Of a DNA stretch of 64,000 nucleotides, positions 1 through 8,504 are shown one piece after another. The notes beneath the pieces are model-generated. The model was not told the DNA's origin. It ran no database searches and worked only from the letters and a program-made list of their open reading frames with translations. Position 1 is the first letter of the stretch. Every line of letters begins with the position of its first letter. The translations under genes were made by a program, and so were the position numbers. This DNA comes from an uncultured Alphaproteobacteria bacterium. GTDB taxonomy: Bacteria; Pseudomonadota; Alphaproteobacteria; UBA2966. The stretch covers positions 2,068,001 to 2,132,000 of the forward strand of contig OY282368.1 of the NCBI GenBank assembly GCA_958295725.1, written 5' to 3'.

Positions 1-2
1 AG

Positions 3-545
3 CAGCTTCATGATGTGGCTAAGAGGATTGTTATGGCGTCGGGCGGCGAGACCGTCGACATTGTCTTACCCGACTATGTAGATAACGAAGGTGTTTCGCC
101 GGTTCTTGCCAAGAATCTGTCCGAACAAACGGAAATAGTAAAGTGGCTATCTGAGCGTATCCGTGAGATAGAAAGGCTCATGAAACAGCTGCCTTCCATC
201 GCGGTTTTAGTGAATAGAGAGGAGGAAGTAAATCCGATAGCGACGGGGCTATCTTCGGCTTTGTTGGATCAGAATATTCGTGTCGTGGCGTGCCCGAATG
301 GTCAAGTCATAGGACTGGAAAGTGATGTGAGGGTTTTTGACGTTCAGTATATCAAAGGGCTGGAGTTCGAGGCTGTATTTTTTATTGGCGTCGACTATCT
401 CGCGCGGAACCATCCAGATGTGTTTGAAAAATATCTCTATGTGGGTGCTACGCGTGCGGCCACATATTTGGGCTTGACCTGCGAACAGGATCTTCCAGAG
501 AATGTGGCGGATCTGGAAGACTTGTTCCAACAGGATTGGCGATAG
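3..545 (+). CDS. UvrD/Rep-type helicase, C-terminal fragment (cut by window start)
   Basis: The frame is open from the window edge, and an in-frame GTG at 15 is probably internal. About 180 residues are visible. The pattern VQYIKGLEFEAVFF followed by YVGATRA is the motif V/VI region of superfamily 1 (UvrD/Rep/PcrA) helicases, where the second RecA-like domain contacts ATP and DNA. Walker A and B lie upstream, outside the window. The Glu/Asp-rich tail ends in QQDWR. The protein is presumably a DNA helicase of repair or of an accessory system; the context needed to choose is missing. Local base composition (about 48% GC) is clearly lower than that of the genes from 765 onward, so this gene may belong to an acquired segment ending near 600. 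Confidence 0.75.
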   Translation, partial: QLHDVAKRIVMASGGETVDIVLPDYVDNEGVSPVLAKNLSEQTEIVKWLSERIREIERLMKQLPSIAVLVNREEEVNPIATGLSSALLDQNIRVVACPNGQVIGLESDVRVFDVQYIKGLEFEAVFFIGVDYLARNHPDVFEKYLYVGATRAATYLGLTCEQDLPENVADLEDLFQQDWR

Positions 546-764
546 AGGGTCGTTAGTCGGAACGGCGCGCATGCAGTTGTGCGCAGTGTACATTGAGGGG
601 ATGTTACAGCAATTCTCGGAATGACGAGATTTTCAATTTGGTGGCCCAAGGCCGCGTGGTGACCGAGAGCTGAAGATCGCTCGCGACGTGGCCGGGAAAT
701 CGCTGACGGTCCAGGCGGAGCGGCGGGGCCGCCCGGCACCGAAGGAAACGGGAGACGCCTTCGA
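546..764. other. Intergenic stretch, nothing recognised
   Basis: This 219-base gap lies between the helicase fragment and the convergent CinA-family gene. It passes from moderate to high GC near 650. I see no convincing gene, RNA or strong hairpin. It may be the junction of an acquired segment with resident chromosome. Confidence 0.4.
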
Positions 765-1274
765 CTATCCACCGGCGGTCGGCGGCTGACCCGCGTCGTC
801 GATGCACCGTTCGAGGAAGTCGAGCGCCGTCCGCGCGAAGACCCACATGTTGGCCACCCGGTCGCCGTCGCCGGTCTCCAGCGTCATCGTCCGCTCCACC
901 GGCCCGACCACCGCGATACAGGAGTGTCCCGGCCTGTCGCCGTGGGAGTTGCCGGCCGGTCCCGATGCGCCCGTCTCGCTCACCGTCCACGTCGTGCCGA
1001 GAATCCCGTTCATGCGGGCCGCCAACAGACGCGCGTAAGGCTCGGTGCTCGAGCGCAGCCCGTCCATCGCCTCTTCCGGAACCCCGAGCAGGTTCCGCCG
1101 CGCCTCGTGCGTGTAGATCACGCCGCCGCCGATGAAGTAGGCCGACGCCCCGGGGATGGCGAGGAGCGCGGCCGAGATCAGGCCCCCGCCGGACGACTCG
1201 GTGACCGAAACCGTCTCTCCCCGTTCCCTGAGCCTGGCGGCCACGGGCCGCGCCATCGATCCCAGATCCCGCAT
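765..1274 (-). CDS. CinA C-terminal / PncC family nicotinamide-nucleotide amidohydrolase
   Basis: This 169-residue protein has the size of stand-alone CinA C-terminal (PncC) enzymes, which deamidate NMN to nicotinate mononucleotide in pyridine-nucleotide recycling. The N-terminal TESSGGG loop corresponds to the family's ESxTGG loop, with Ser where many members have Cys. GVIYTHEARRNLLGV, ETGASGP and a tail ending in ARTALDFL are also family features. The ATG at 1274 is supported by a GGAGG ribosome-binding site five bases upstream. The gene is divergent from the nitroreductase at 1393, leaving about 120 bases for two promoters. The activity is inferred from the family and the substrate has not been shown for this branch. 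Confidence 0.85.
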   Translation of the reverse strand: MRDLGSMARPVAARLRERGETVSVTESSGGGLISAALLAIPGASAYFIGGGVIYTHEARRNLLGVPEEAMDGLRSSTEPYARLLAARMNGILGTTWTVSETGASGPAGNSHGDRPGHSCIAVVGPVERTMTLETGDGDRVANMWVFARTALDFLERCIDDAGQPPTAGG

Positions 1275-1392
1275 CGCGCCCTCCTCTCCCTTGTCGTCGC
1301 GTGACTCCCATCATGACATCGCGTTTACTGACCGCGAACGGACACGGGACGGCGCGCGAGACGGGCCGGCCACAAGGGAACGCCAACAGGTC

Positions 1393-2229
1393 ATGACGCG
1401 GACGATCACGGAGCTATACACCAGACGGTTCGGACACGACATGGAGGCCGCGCCCGACGACGCCGCCGGCGAGGTCGTCGCGGCGCTGCTCTCCCACCGC
1501 ACCCATCGGCGCTTCCTTCCGGATCCCGTGCCGGATGCCTTGCTGGAAACCCTCCTGGCTTGCGCGTATTCCGCGCCTTCGAAGTCGGACCTCCAGCAGA
1601 CGACCGTGGTGCGGGTGATCGACGAGGACAAACGGCAGGATGTCGCCGAACTCGTCCCCGACATGCCGTGGATCGGGGCGGCGCCGGAATTCATGGTGTT
1701 CTGCGGCGATTCCCGGCGTATCCGCCGGATTTGCGAGCGCCGGGGCCGCCCGTTCGCCAACGATCGTCTCGATGCGTTCTTCAACGCCACCGTCGATGCG
1801 GCCATGGCGATGCAGAACCTGATCGTGGCGGCCGAGTCCGAGGGCCTCGGGTGCTGTCCCATCAGCGCCGTCCGCGATCACGCCGCCCGGGTGTCCGAGA
1901 CCCTGCGGCTGCCGGACCGGGTGTTCCCGGTGGCGGGGTTGTGTCTCGGTTACCCGTCGGGCCCGGCCCACGTCAGCATGCGTCTGCCCCTGTCGGCGAC
2001 GGTCCATGTCGATACCTACGACGACGAGGCGCTGGAGCGGGACCTCGACGATTACGACCGCCGCCGCGACGCTCGCTACACGATCCCGGACGCGAAGCAA
2101 AAACACGTCGAGGACTACGGAACGGCCGGGTTCTACGGCTGGTCCGAGGACAAGGCGCGGCAGGTCTCGAAACCCGAGGGGGACGATTTCGGGGCGTTCG
2201 TCCGCCGCCAGGGGTTCGTGCTGGAGTGA
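1393..2229 (+). CDS. Nitroreductase family FMN-dependent NADPH oxidoreductase (NfsA-like)
   Basis: This 278-residue protein matches the nitroreductase fold. It has an N-terminal HRTHRRF segment that binds FMN phosphate, ACAYSAPSKSD near residue 60, a central MAMQNLIVAAESEGLGCC helix, and GLCLGYP, which is typical of the NfsA/FRP branch. Such enzymes reduce nitroaromatics, quinones or flavins with NAD(P)H in the cytoplasm. The C-terminal extension rich in Asp, Arg and Tyr (residues about 205-278) resembles that of NfsA and helps dimerisation. I chose the ATG at 1393 because residues upstream of it in the same frame look non-coding. The physiological substrate cannot be read from the sequence. 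Confidence 0.85.
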   Translation: MTRTITELYTRRFGHDMEAAPDDAAGEVVAALLSHRTHRRFLPDPVPDALLETLLACAYSAPSKSDLQQTTVVRVIDEDKRQDVAELVPDMPWIGAAPEFMVFCGDSRRIRRICERRGRPFANDRLDAFFNATVDAAMAMQNLIVAAESEGLGCCPISAVRDHAARVSETLRLPDRVFPVAGLCLGYPSGPAHVSMRLPLSATVHVDTYDDEALERDLDDYDRRRDARYTIPDAKQKHVEDYGTAGFYGWSEDKARQVSKPEGDDFGAFVRRQGFVLE

Positions 2230-2263
2230 CGGCGGATGAACGGCGGCCTCGCCACCCGTGGTG

Positions 2264-2269
2264 TATAAT
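2264..2269 (+). promoter_or_regulatory. Candidate sigma-70 -10 box for the CBS-E1 gene pair
   Basis: A perfect TATAAT stands 36 bases upstream of the likely GTG start at 2306, in otherwise GC-rich DNA. No good -35 box is visible at the usual distance, so this is only a candidate start for the CBS-domain/E1 transcript. Confidence 0.35.
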
Positions 2270-2305
2270 GCTTCGCCGACGCGCGCCAGGGAGGCGAAAG
2301 GGAAC

Positions 2306-2701
2306 GTGAAAGTCAAGGACGTGCTCGCGATGCGCGAGCCCCGGGTGGTGGCGACCACGCCGGAAAAGACCGTGCGGGACGTCGTCGATCTGCTGACCAG
2401 GGAGGAGGTCGGCGCCGTCATGGTGCGCGACTGGGAGGGCGTCATCGTCGGCATCTTCTCCGAGCGCGACGTGGTGCGCGGCCTGGCTTCGGACCGGGAG
2501 AAACTGCTCTCCATGGAAGTCGGGGAGGTGATGACGACGACGGTCGTGAGTTGCGGCCTCGAAGACGACATCAACGACGTCATCAGGATGATGGCGGAGC
2601 GCCGCTTCCGTCACGTGCCGGTCATCGACGGCCGCAAGATCGAGGGTATCATCAGCCTCCGGGATCTCATCGAGCACAGGGTCCTGCAAGTCCCGGATTG
2701 A
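2306..2701 (+). CDS. Tandem CBS-domain protein
   Basis: This 131-residue protein consists of one CBS pair (Bateman module). The first CBS motif runs from VKDVLAM through VGAVMVRD and IVGIFSERDVV. The second runs from VGEVMT through FRHVPVIDGRKIEGIISLRDL. Such stand-alone pairs bind adenine nucleotides and report energy state. I prefer the GTG at 2306, preceded by an AG-rich ribosome-binding site, over a start at 2258 because the first 16 codons of the longer frame are not CBS-like and would overlap the -10 box. The stop is five bases before the E1 gene start, so the two are probably translated from one message, and the CBS protein might sense adenylates for E1. Confidence 0.85.
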   Translation: MKVKDVLAMREPRVVATTPEKTVRDVVDLLTREEVGAVMVRDWEGVIVGIFSERDVVRGLASDREKLLSMEVGEVMTTTVVSCGLEDDINDVIRMMAERRFRHVPVIDGRKIEGIISLRDLIEHRVLQVPD

Positions 2702-2706
2702 CGATC

Positions 2707-5121
2707 ATGGCGCCGCGACGTTCGGCAAGCCGTCCGCCGAGGAAGCCCGATGGAGGCCCCGACCGGGAGCGCGACGCACTTATCCGGCGGCTCGAAGCGC
2801 TCGATCGCAAGGTCCTGTGGCTGGCGACGTGGATGATCCACAACGCCAACCACGTCCGGCCCAACGAAGACGGCGTGAAGGTCGGCGGGCATCAGGCCTC
2901 CTGCGCCTCCGCCAGCACGCTGTTGACGGCGCTCTACGCGCGCATCCTGCGGCCGGAAGACCGGATCGCGGTCAAGCCGCACGCCTCGCCGGTCATGCAC
3001 GCGATCCACTACCTCTTCGGCCTCCAGACGCGCGAGAACCTGGAGCGGTTCCGGGGGTTCGGCGGCGCCCAGTCGTATCCGTCGCGCACCAAGGACGCCT
3101 GCCCGGTCGATTTCTCCACGGGCTCGGTCGGCCTCGGCGTGGGCGCGACCCTGTTCGCGTCGATGGTCCAGGACTACCTGCGCATGCACGGACTCGTCGA
3201 GCCGAACCAGCCGGCGGGGCGCATGATCGCCCTGATGGGCGACGCCGAGCTCGACGAGGGCAACGTCTTCGAGGCGCTGCTGGAGGGCTGGAAGCACGAC
3301 GTAAGGAACCTGTGGTGGGTCGTCGACTACAACCGGCAGAGTCTCGACGGCGTCATCAACATGTTCCTCTTCCAGAAGATCGAGGATTTCTTCCGCTCCG
3401 TCGGCTGGAACGTCGTCACGCTGAAGTACGGCACGCGCCTGCGCGAGGCCTTCGAGGGGCCGGCCGGCGAGGCGCTCAGGCGCTGGATCGACGACTGTCC
3501 CAACCCGATGTACTCCGCCCTGACGTTCGCCGGGGGCGCGGCCTGGCGCGACCATCTCGAACGCGACCTGAAAGGGACGTCGGGATTGAAGGAGCTTCTC
3601 GACTCCCACGACGACGACGGTCTCCACCGCCTGATGACCAACCTCGCCGGCCACGACATGAGGAGCGTTCTGGAGGCGTTCGAAGCGGTCGACGACGACA
3701 CGCCGCGGTGTCTCATCGCCTACACGATCAAGGGCCTCGGCCTGCCCTTCGCGGGCCACAAGGACAACCACGCCGGCCTCATGAACCCGGAGCAGATGCG
3801 GCGCTTTCGCGAGGCCAACGACATCGCGGAGGGCCGCGAGTGGGAGCCGTTCGAGGGCCTCGAACCAGGTCCGGAAGAGATGACCGAATTCCTGAACGCG
3901 GCGCCCTACCGCAACGTCCGCCGGACCCGCCAGGAGCCCACGGCCATCGCCATTCCCGAGATCGCCGCGCCCGAGGCCGGGCGGACGTCCACGCAGGAGT
4001 CCTTCGGCCGCATCCTCAACGACCTGGGACGGGGCGCTTCCGACGCCGCCAATCGCATCGTGACGACATCGCCGGACGTCACGGTGTCCACCAACCTGGG
4101 CGGCTGGGTCAACCAGCGGGGCCTGTTCGACCGCGAGACGCGCTCGGACCAGTTCCGGCTGGAGCACATCACCTCCGCCCAGAAATGGGAAACGTCCCCC
4201 GGCGGCCAGCACATCGAGCTGGGCATCGCGGAGAACAACCTGTTCCTCCTGCTCTCCATGCTCGGCCTGTCCGAGGACATGTTCGGCGCGCGCCTGCTTC
4301 CCATCGGAACGCTGTACGACACCTTCATCGGCCGGGGGTTGGACGCGCTCAACTACGCCTGCTACCAGGACTCCCGGTTCGTGCTCGTCGGCACGCCGTC
4401 GGGCGTCACGCTGGCGCCGGAGGGCGGCGCCCACCAATCCGTCGGCACGACGCTGGTCGGAATGGCGCAGGACAACCTGCTCACGTTCGAGCCGGCCTTC
4501 GCCGACGAGCTCGCCGTCGCCATGCGCTGGGCCCTGGAGCACATCCAGAAGCCCGATGGGACGTCCGTCTATCTGCGCCTCACCACGCGACCGCTCGAAC
4601 AGCCCCGACGCGCCATGACGCCGGCATTGGAGAAGGACATCCTCGCCGGCGGTTACTGGTACCGGGAGCCCGGACCGGGCGCCGATCTCGCGGTCGCGTT
4701 CTCGGGCGCCGTGGCGCCGGAGGCCATCGAGGCGCACGAGAGCCTGATCGACGATGTTCCCGGCGCGGGGCTGCTCGCGGTCACCTCGGCCGACCGGCTC
4801 CATACGGACTGGCGCGCCACGATGCGGGCGCGCGGCGCCGGGGCGCGCGGGGCGTCCGGCCACGTGGAACGGCTGCTGGGCGCCCTGTCGCCGGACGCGG
4901 CGATCGTCACGGCCATCGACGCCCACCCCGCGACGCTGAGCTGGCTGGGCTCCGTCCACGGACACGCGATCGCGCCCCTGGGGGTCGACCGGTTCGGACA
5001 GTCGGGGAGCGTCGCGGATCTCTATCGGACCCACGGCATCGACGCCGATGCCCTGATCGACGCCGCGGCCGAGGTGCGGTTGCGCCGGTTCGGCGAGCCG
5101 GGCGCTTCCGCCCTCAACTGA
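2707..5121 (+). CDS. Transketolase/AceE-like thiamine-diphosphate enzyme (homodimeric 2-oxoacid dehydrogenase E1 type)
   Basis: This 804-residue enzyme follows the homodimeric pyruvate dehydrogenase E1 (AceE) plan. The N-terminal PP domain carries HASPVMHAIHYLFG near residue 100 and the ThDP motif GDAELDEGN with VVDYN about 25 residues on. The central Pyr domain carries the catalytic-type Glu in HIELGIAENN and GVTLAPEGGAHQS, followed by a C-terminal transketolase domain. It is shorter than Escherichia coli AceE (about 885 residues). Related alphaproteobacterial genes are often annotated simply as transketolase, and no E2 or E3 gene is adjacent, so the oxoacid substrate is open. It lies five bases after the CBS gene, suggesting translational coupling. 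The start is the ATG at 2707. Confidence 0.85.
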   Translation: MAPRRSASRPPRKPDGGPDRERDALIRRLEALDRKVLWLATWMIHNANHVRPNEDGVKVGGHQASCASASTLLTALYARILRPEDRIAVKPHASPVMHAIHYLFGLQTRENLERFRGFGGAQSYPSRTKDACPVDFSTGSVGLGVGATLFASMVQDYLRMHGLVEPNQPAGRMIALMGDAELDEGNVFEALLEGWKHDVRNLWWVVDYNRQSLDGVINMFLFQKIEDFFRSVGWNVVTLKYGTRLREAFEGPAGEALRRWIDDCPNPMYSALTFAGGAAWRDHLERDLKGTSGLKELLDSHDDDGLHRLMTNLAGHDMRSVLEAFEAVDDDTPRCLIAYTIKGLGLPFAGHKDNHAGLMNPEQMRRFREANDIAEGREWEPFEGLEPGPEEMTEFLNAAPYRNVRRTRQEPTAIAIPEIAAPEAGRTSTQESFGRILNDLGRGASDAANRIVTTSPDVTVSTNLGGWVNQRGLFDRETRSDQFRLEHITSAQKWETSPGGQHIELGIAENNLFLLLSMLGLSEDMFGARLLPIGTLYDTFIGRGLDALNYACYQDSRFVLVGTPSGVTLAPEGGAHQSVGTTLVGMAQDNLLTFEPAFADELAVAMRWALEHIQKPDGTSVYLRLTTRPLEQPRRAMTPALEKDILAGGYWYREPGPGADLAVAFSGAVAPEAIEAHESLIDDVPGAGLLAVTSADRLHTDWRATMRARGAGARGASGHVERLLGALSPDAAIVTAIDAHPATLSWLGSVHGHAIAPLGVDRFGQSGSVADLYRTHGIDADALIDAAAEVRLRRFGEPGASALN

Positions 5122-5399
5122 CGCCCGGGAAAGATTCCGCCGTGTAGCGCCGGACCCGGAGGGTGCCCGCCCAGCGGCCGCCCGTGCGCTCATGTTCCTG
5201 TATTGTGCGGGATCGGCCCGGAATCGCCGCGTTCGACTCGTCCGGCAGACCCAGGCAGACGATATCCGGCCGCACCGGGGCAGCGCCTCGCGCGCGAAAA
5301 ACGCCACAGCGCACATGCCTCGATTCGGCTTGGAAACGCCGCCGTGTGCGTGCAATAATACCCGTGCCGTTCGTGTTCTTGGGTCGGAAAGCCGTGCAC
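5122..5399. other. Intergenic stretch before the GPP34 gene
   Basis: This 278-base gap contains no recognisable gene. The last 30 bases are slightly AT-richer around 5353-5362 (AATAAT) and may contain the promoter of the GPP34 gene. No RNA gene is seen. Confidence 0.3.
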
Positions 5400-6050
5400 A
5401 TGCTGAGATTCGCGGAAGAAATCATGCTGCTCCTGCTCGATGACAAGGGTGGGAGATTCATCGACGTGCCCACGGTGTCGCTCGAGCACGCACTGGCCGG
5501 GTCGGTTCTCATGGATTTGGCCCTGGAGCGCCGGATAGACACCGATCCGGAACGTCTCTTCGTGATCGATCCGACGCCGACCGGCGACGACCTGCTGGAT
5601 ACGACGCTTACGCGTATCGTCGAGTCCGCGGAGACGCGCGACTGCGCTCACTGGATCAAGGCGTCGGCTGTCCATGCCGGGGAGATTCGCGAACGCGCGC
5701 TCGCCCGTCTCGTCGAGCACGGCATTCTGCGTCGGGAGGAAGACCGCTTCATGTGGGTGTTCCCGACGCGCCGCTATCCGATCATCGACGACAAGACCGT
5801 CCGGGAGGTCAAGCTGCGGATAATGGGGGTTCTGTTCAGCGACGAGATCCCGGACGCGCGCGACATCATCATCATCTCGCTCTCCGACGTATGCGGCATT
5901 CTCGAGCGGCTGCTGTCCAGTCAGGAGCTGAAGGCCACCGCCCAACGCGTCGATCAGGTTCGCAAGATGGACCTGATCGGCCGGGAAATCTCGGAAACGG
6001 TGTGGGACATCGAATCGTCCCTCGCTGTCGCCATGGTGCCGATGCACTGA
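5400..6050 (+). CDS. GPP34 (GOLPH3/Vps74-like) family protein
   Basis: This 216-residue protein resembles the bacterial GPP34 family, homologues of the eukaryotic Golgi phosphoprotein GOLPH3. The family signature is the N-terminal LLLLDDKGG, then LEHALAGSVLMDLAL, followed by a TLTRIVE helix, a RLVEHGILRREEDRF winged segment and a YPIIDDKTVREVKLRI beta hairpin. Eukaryotic members bind phosphatidylinositol-4-phosphate and glycosyltransferase tails; the role of bacterial members is largely unknown. There is no signal peptide or membrane segment. The ATG at 5400 opens the family-like part; the open frame upstream is Arg-rich and not conserved in character. A GC hairpin separates it from the convergent puuE gene. 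Confidence 0.8.
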   Translation: MLRFAEEIMLLLLDDKGGRFIDVPTVSLEHALAGSVLMDLALERRIDTDPERLFVIDPTPTGDDLLDTTLTRIVESAETRDCAHWIKASAVHAGEIRERALARLVEHGILRREEDRFMWVFPTRRYPIIDDKTVREVKLRIMGVLFSDEIPDARDIIIISLSDVCGILERLLSSQELKATAQRVDQVRKMDLIGREISETVWDIESSLAVAMVPMH

Positions 6051-6073
6051 AGCAGGGCTGTTCCGCCGGGCGG

Positions 6074-6103
6074 CCCGCTCGCGCTCCGGTCGGAGCGCGC
6101 GGG
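6074..6103. terminator. GC-rich hairpin between convergent genes, candidate bidirectional terminator
   Basis: An 8-bp perfect stem (6081-6088 with 6091-6098) is extended by a further 5 bp after a two-base bulge. There is no long T run. Its position between the convergent GPP34 and puuE genes fits a shared terminator. Confidence 0.55.
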
Positions 6104-6121
6104 ACGACGGCAGGCCGGCTG

Positions 6122-7024
6122 CTAAGCGGCGTGGTGTTCATGCCAGTGGCGGGCGATTTCCTCGCGACGGCATAGCCAGACGTCGGGGTGCGCCTCGACG
6201 TGGTCCAGGAAGCGGGCGAGGGCGCCGATGCGGCCGGGCCGGCCGATCATGCGGCAGTGCATGGCGACAGTGAGGAGCTTGGGAGCCCGTTCGCCCTCGC
6301 GATACAGCCAATCGAAAGCGTCCCGCATGTAGGCGAACCAGTGATCGGCGGTGACGAAGCCCTGGCCTCGCGTGAAACGACCGTCGTTGGAGTCGAACGT
6401 GTGGCAGACGACGAGGTGCCGTTTGCCGTCGACGGTCACCCAATAGGGCAGATCGTCGTTGATGGCGTCGCAGTCATAGAGGAAGCCCCCTTCCTCCACG
6501 ACCAGCCGCCGCGTGTTGAGGCTGGGCCGGCCGGTGAACCAGCCGAGCGGTCGTCGGCCCGTGAGTCGCTCGATCGTCTCGACACAGCGAGCGATGTGTT
6601 CGCGCTCTTCGTCCTCCGACATGCCGCGGTAGTCGATCCAGCGCCACCCGTGTCCGACGTAATCGCAGCCCATACGGGCGGTCTCCTCCGCGACCGCCGG
6701 GTTGCGCGCCAGCGCGGCGCCGACCCCGTAGATCGTGAGCGGCAGCCGGCGTTCCGCGAACACCCCGAGGATCCGCCAGACGCCGGCCCGGCTGCCGTAT
6801 TCGTAAGACGACTCGACGTTGAGGTTCCGCTCGCCCGCGAGGGGTCGGGCCGCCACCTCCGAAAGCATCGATTCCGAGTGCGCGTCGCCGTCGAGGACGG
6901 AATACTCGGCCCCTTCCTCGTAGTTGAGGACCATGTTGAGGGCGAGTCGCGCACCGGCGGGCCACCTGGGATCGGGCGGCGCGCGGCCGTAGCCGATGAA
7001 GTCGCGTTCGGGTCCGTCCGGCAT
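6122..7024 (-). CDS. puuE: Polysaccharide-deacetylase-fold allantoinase PuuE
   Basis: This 300-residue protein is the usual length for PuuE, a metal-independent allantoinase with the polysaccharide deacetylase (NodB) fold that opens allantoin to allantoate. Family features visible are DFIGYGR near residue 8, ALNMVLNYEEGAE near 35, the ESSYEYGSRAGVWRIL segment, GHGWRWIDYRGMSEDEE, WFTGRPSLNTRR and the late AMHCRMIGRPGR. The start at 7024 is four bases after the stop of the upstream amidohydrolase, so the two genes form an operon. That partner acts on the allantoate product in related organisms, which supports the assignment. Polysaccharide deacetylase activity is the main alternative, but the YEEGAE/GRPSLNTR signatures favour PuuE. 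Confidence 0.87.
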   Translation of the reverse strand: MPDGPERDFIGYGRAPPDPRWPAGARLALNMVLNYEEGAEYSVLDGDAHSESMLSEVAARPLAGERNLNVESSYEYGSRAGVWRILGVFAERRLPLTIYGVGAALARNPAVAEETARMGCDYVGHGWRWIDYRGMSEDEEREHIARCVETIERLTGRRPLGWFTGRPSLNTRRLVVEEGGFLYDCDAINDDLPYWVTVDGKRHLVVCHTFDSNDGRFTRGQGFVTADHWFAYMRDAFDWLYREGERAPKLLTVAMHCRMIGRPGRIGALARFLDHVEAHPDVWLCRREEIARHWHEHHAA

Positions 7025-7028
7025 GTTC

Positions 7029-8282
7029 CTACGGGAGCCGCTCGTCCAGGATGAGCAGGGTATCGGCGACGATCTGGGCGCCCCGGGCGATGTCCTCCGG
7101 CGTCGCGTTCTCCCGCTCGTTGTGGCTGAGCCCCCGTTCGCAAGGAACGAACACCATCCCGCTCGGGCAGATTTCGGAGACGTAACGCGCGTCGTGGCCG
7201 GCGCCGGACGGCATGTGCTTGTAGGAATAACCCCGCTCCCGGACGGCGGTCTCGATGGCTTCCGGCACGGCGCCCTCGAAAGGGGTGGAGTCGGCGCGGC
7301 GCGTCTCGGCCACCCGGACGTCGCAACGGGACGCCGCGCGTCTGCACACGGGCTCGATCCGGTCTCCCAGCCGGGCCAGCGTCGCATTGTCCGGATGACG
7401 GATATCGACGGTGAAGAATACGCGGCCCGGAACGACGGCGAGCGCGCCCGGCGATACCTCGAACCGGCCGATGGTGAAGCGCATGATGTCGTCGGGATCG
7501 TGGAACAGCTCGCGCAACGCGGTGGCGATCCGTACCGCGTCGACGAACGCATCGCGGCGCATACGCTCGGGCGTGGTGCCGGCGTGCGCTTCATCGCCGA
7601 CGACTTCGACGTCCAGCTTTCGAGTCCCCTGGATGGCGGTGACGATACCGATATCGAGCCCTTCAGCCTCGAGCTCGGGGCCCTGCTCGATATGCGACTC
7701 GACGAAAGCCGCCATAGGGGCTCCCAGTTCGCGCGGCCCGGCCCAGGGGACGGCCTCGCGCAGGGTCTGGACCGCGCTCCTCATCGTGACGCCGTCCCGG
7801 TCCGTGGCCGCGAGCATGACGTCGACCGGGGCCGCGCCGACGTAGACGGCGGAACCGAGGTTCGTCGGGCTGAAGCGCGTGCCTTCCTCGTTGTTCCAGA
7901 TCACGGCTTCGAGCGGTCGGTCAGTGACGATGCCGGCGTCGTCGATCGCCTCGAGCGCCTCGACCGCCGACAGCACGCCCGAAATGCCGTCGAAGCGGCC
8001 TCCGGTCGGCTGCGTGTCGCTGTGGGAGCCGCTGGCGATAGCGGGAGCGTCGGCCGCGCCGGGCCGGCGCATGAACTGGTTTCCGTAGGCGTCGATCTCC
8101 ACCGTGAAGCCACGGTCGCGGGCCCATCCCGCCAATCGTGCGCGCGCCTCGACATCCGCGGGCGTCAGGGCGGCGCGGTTCACGCCACCCTTTTGCGTCG
8201 CGCCGAGCTCCGCCATCTCCGTGTGGCGGCGCCACAATCGATCGCCGTCGACGTCGGCCCGCCGGTCGCCGCCATTCGCCAC
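7029..8282 (-). CDS. M20-family Zn-dependent amidohydrolase (allantoate amidohydrolase / N-carbamoyl-amino-acid hydrolase type)
   Basis: This 417-residue protein is the typical length of the AllC/HyuC family. Zinc-ligand segments are visible: GSHSDTQPTGGRFDG (His and Asp), NNEEGTRF (Glu-Glu), ESHIEQGPELE, the dimerisation-domain motif EAHAGTTPERMRRDA, and GAGHDARY near the C-terminus. The GTG at 8282 is chosen because a GGGAGG ribosome-binding site lies six bases upstream. It is followed by puuE after four bases. Together they suggest allantoin to allantoate to ureidoglycine/ureidoglycolate conversion, releasing ammonia and CO2. Without the partner, N-carbamoyl-L-amino-acid hydrolase would be equally likely. 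Confidence 0.85.
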   Translation of the reverse strand: MANGGDRRADVDGDRLWRRHTEMAELGATQKGGVNRAALTPADVEARARLAGWARDRGFTVEIDAYGNQFMRRPGAADAPAIASGSHSDTQPTGGRFDGISGVLSAVEALEAIDDAGIVTDRPLEAVIWNNEEGTRFSPTNLGSAVYVGAAPVDVMLAATDRDGVTMRSAVQTLREAVPWAGPRELGAPMAAFVESHIEQGPELEAEGLDIGIVTAIQGTRKLDVEVVGDEAHAGTTPERMRRDAFVDAVRIATALRELFHDPDDIMRFTIGRFEVSPGALAVVPGRVFFTVDIRHPDNATLARLGDRIEPVCRRAASRCDVRVAETRRADSTPFEGAVPEAIETAVRERGYSYKHMPSGAGHDARYVSEICPSGMVFVPCERGLSHNERENATPEDIARGAQIVADTLLILDERLP

Positions 8283-8504
8283 GCATGACCTCCCGTGATT
8301 CGGCCGGCCGAACCGGGCGCCGACCGGCCTCGGCCCGAATCTCCCCCCTTCTTGCCGCTTCGCGCAAGCCCCGACCTCCGGGTTTCCGCGTCGCCGGCGC
8401 GGTCGGTCCCGTGACGCCGGGACCACTTCCGTGTATAGGTAAGGATCCGGGAACATTCGGCATTCGCCGACGAGTCGAATCGACAGCGGCAGGGGGGACC
8501 GCCG
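8283..8504. promoter_or_regulatory. Divergent promoter region, amidohydrolase operon / deacylase gene
   Basis: These 222 bases separate two divergently transcribed catabolic genes and must hold both promoters. A ribosome-binding site for the minus-strand gene is clear (8289-8294). A weak -10-like TATAGG for the plus strand occurs near 8434. No operator palindrome stands out. Confidence 0.3.

Noticed and set aside
2611-5355. Minus-strand frame of 914 codons across the E1 gene
   Set aside because: Shadow frame of a high-GC gene; the plus-strand protein has clear thiamine-enzyme motifs and the shadow has none.
8430-8440. TATAGG as promoter -10 for the deacylase gene
   Set aside because: No matching -35 and a weak fit; mentioned only as part of the divergent region.
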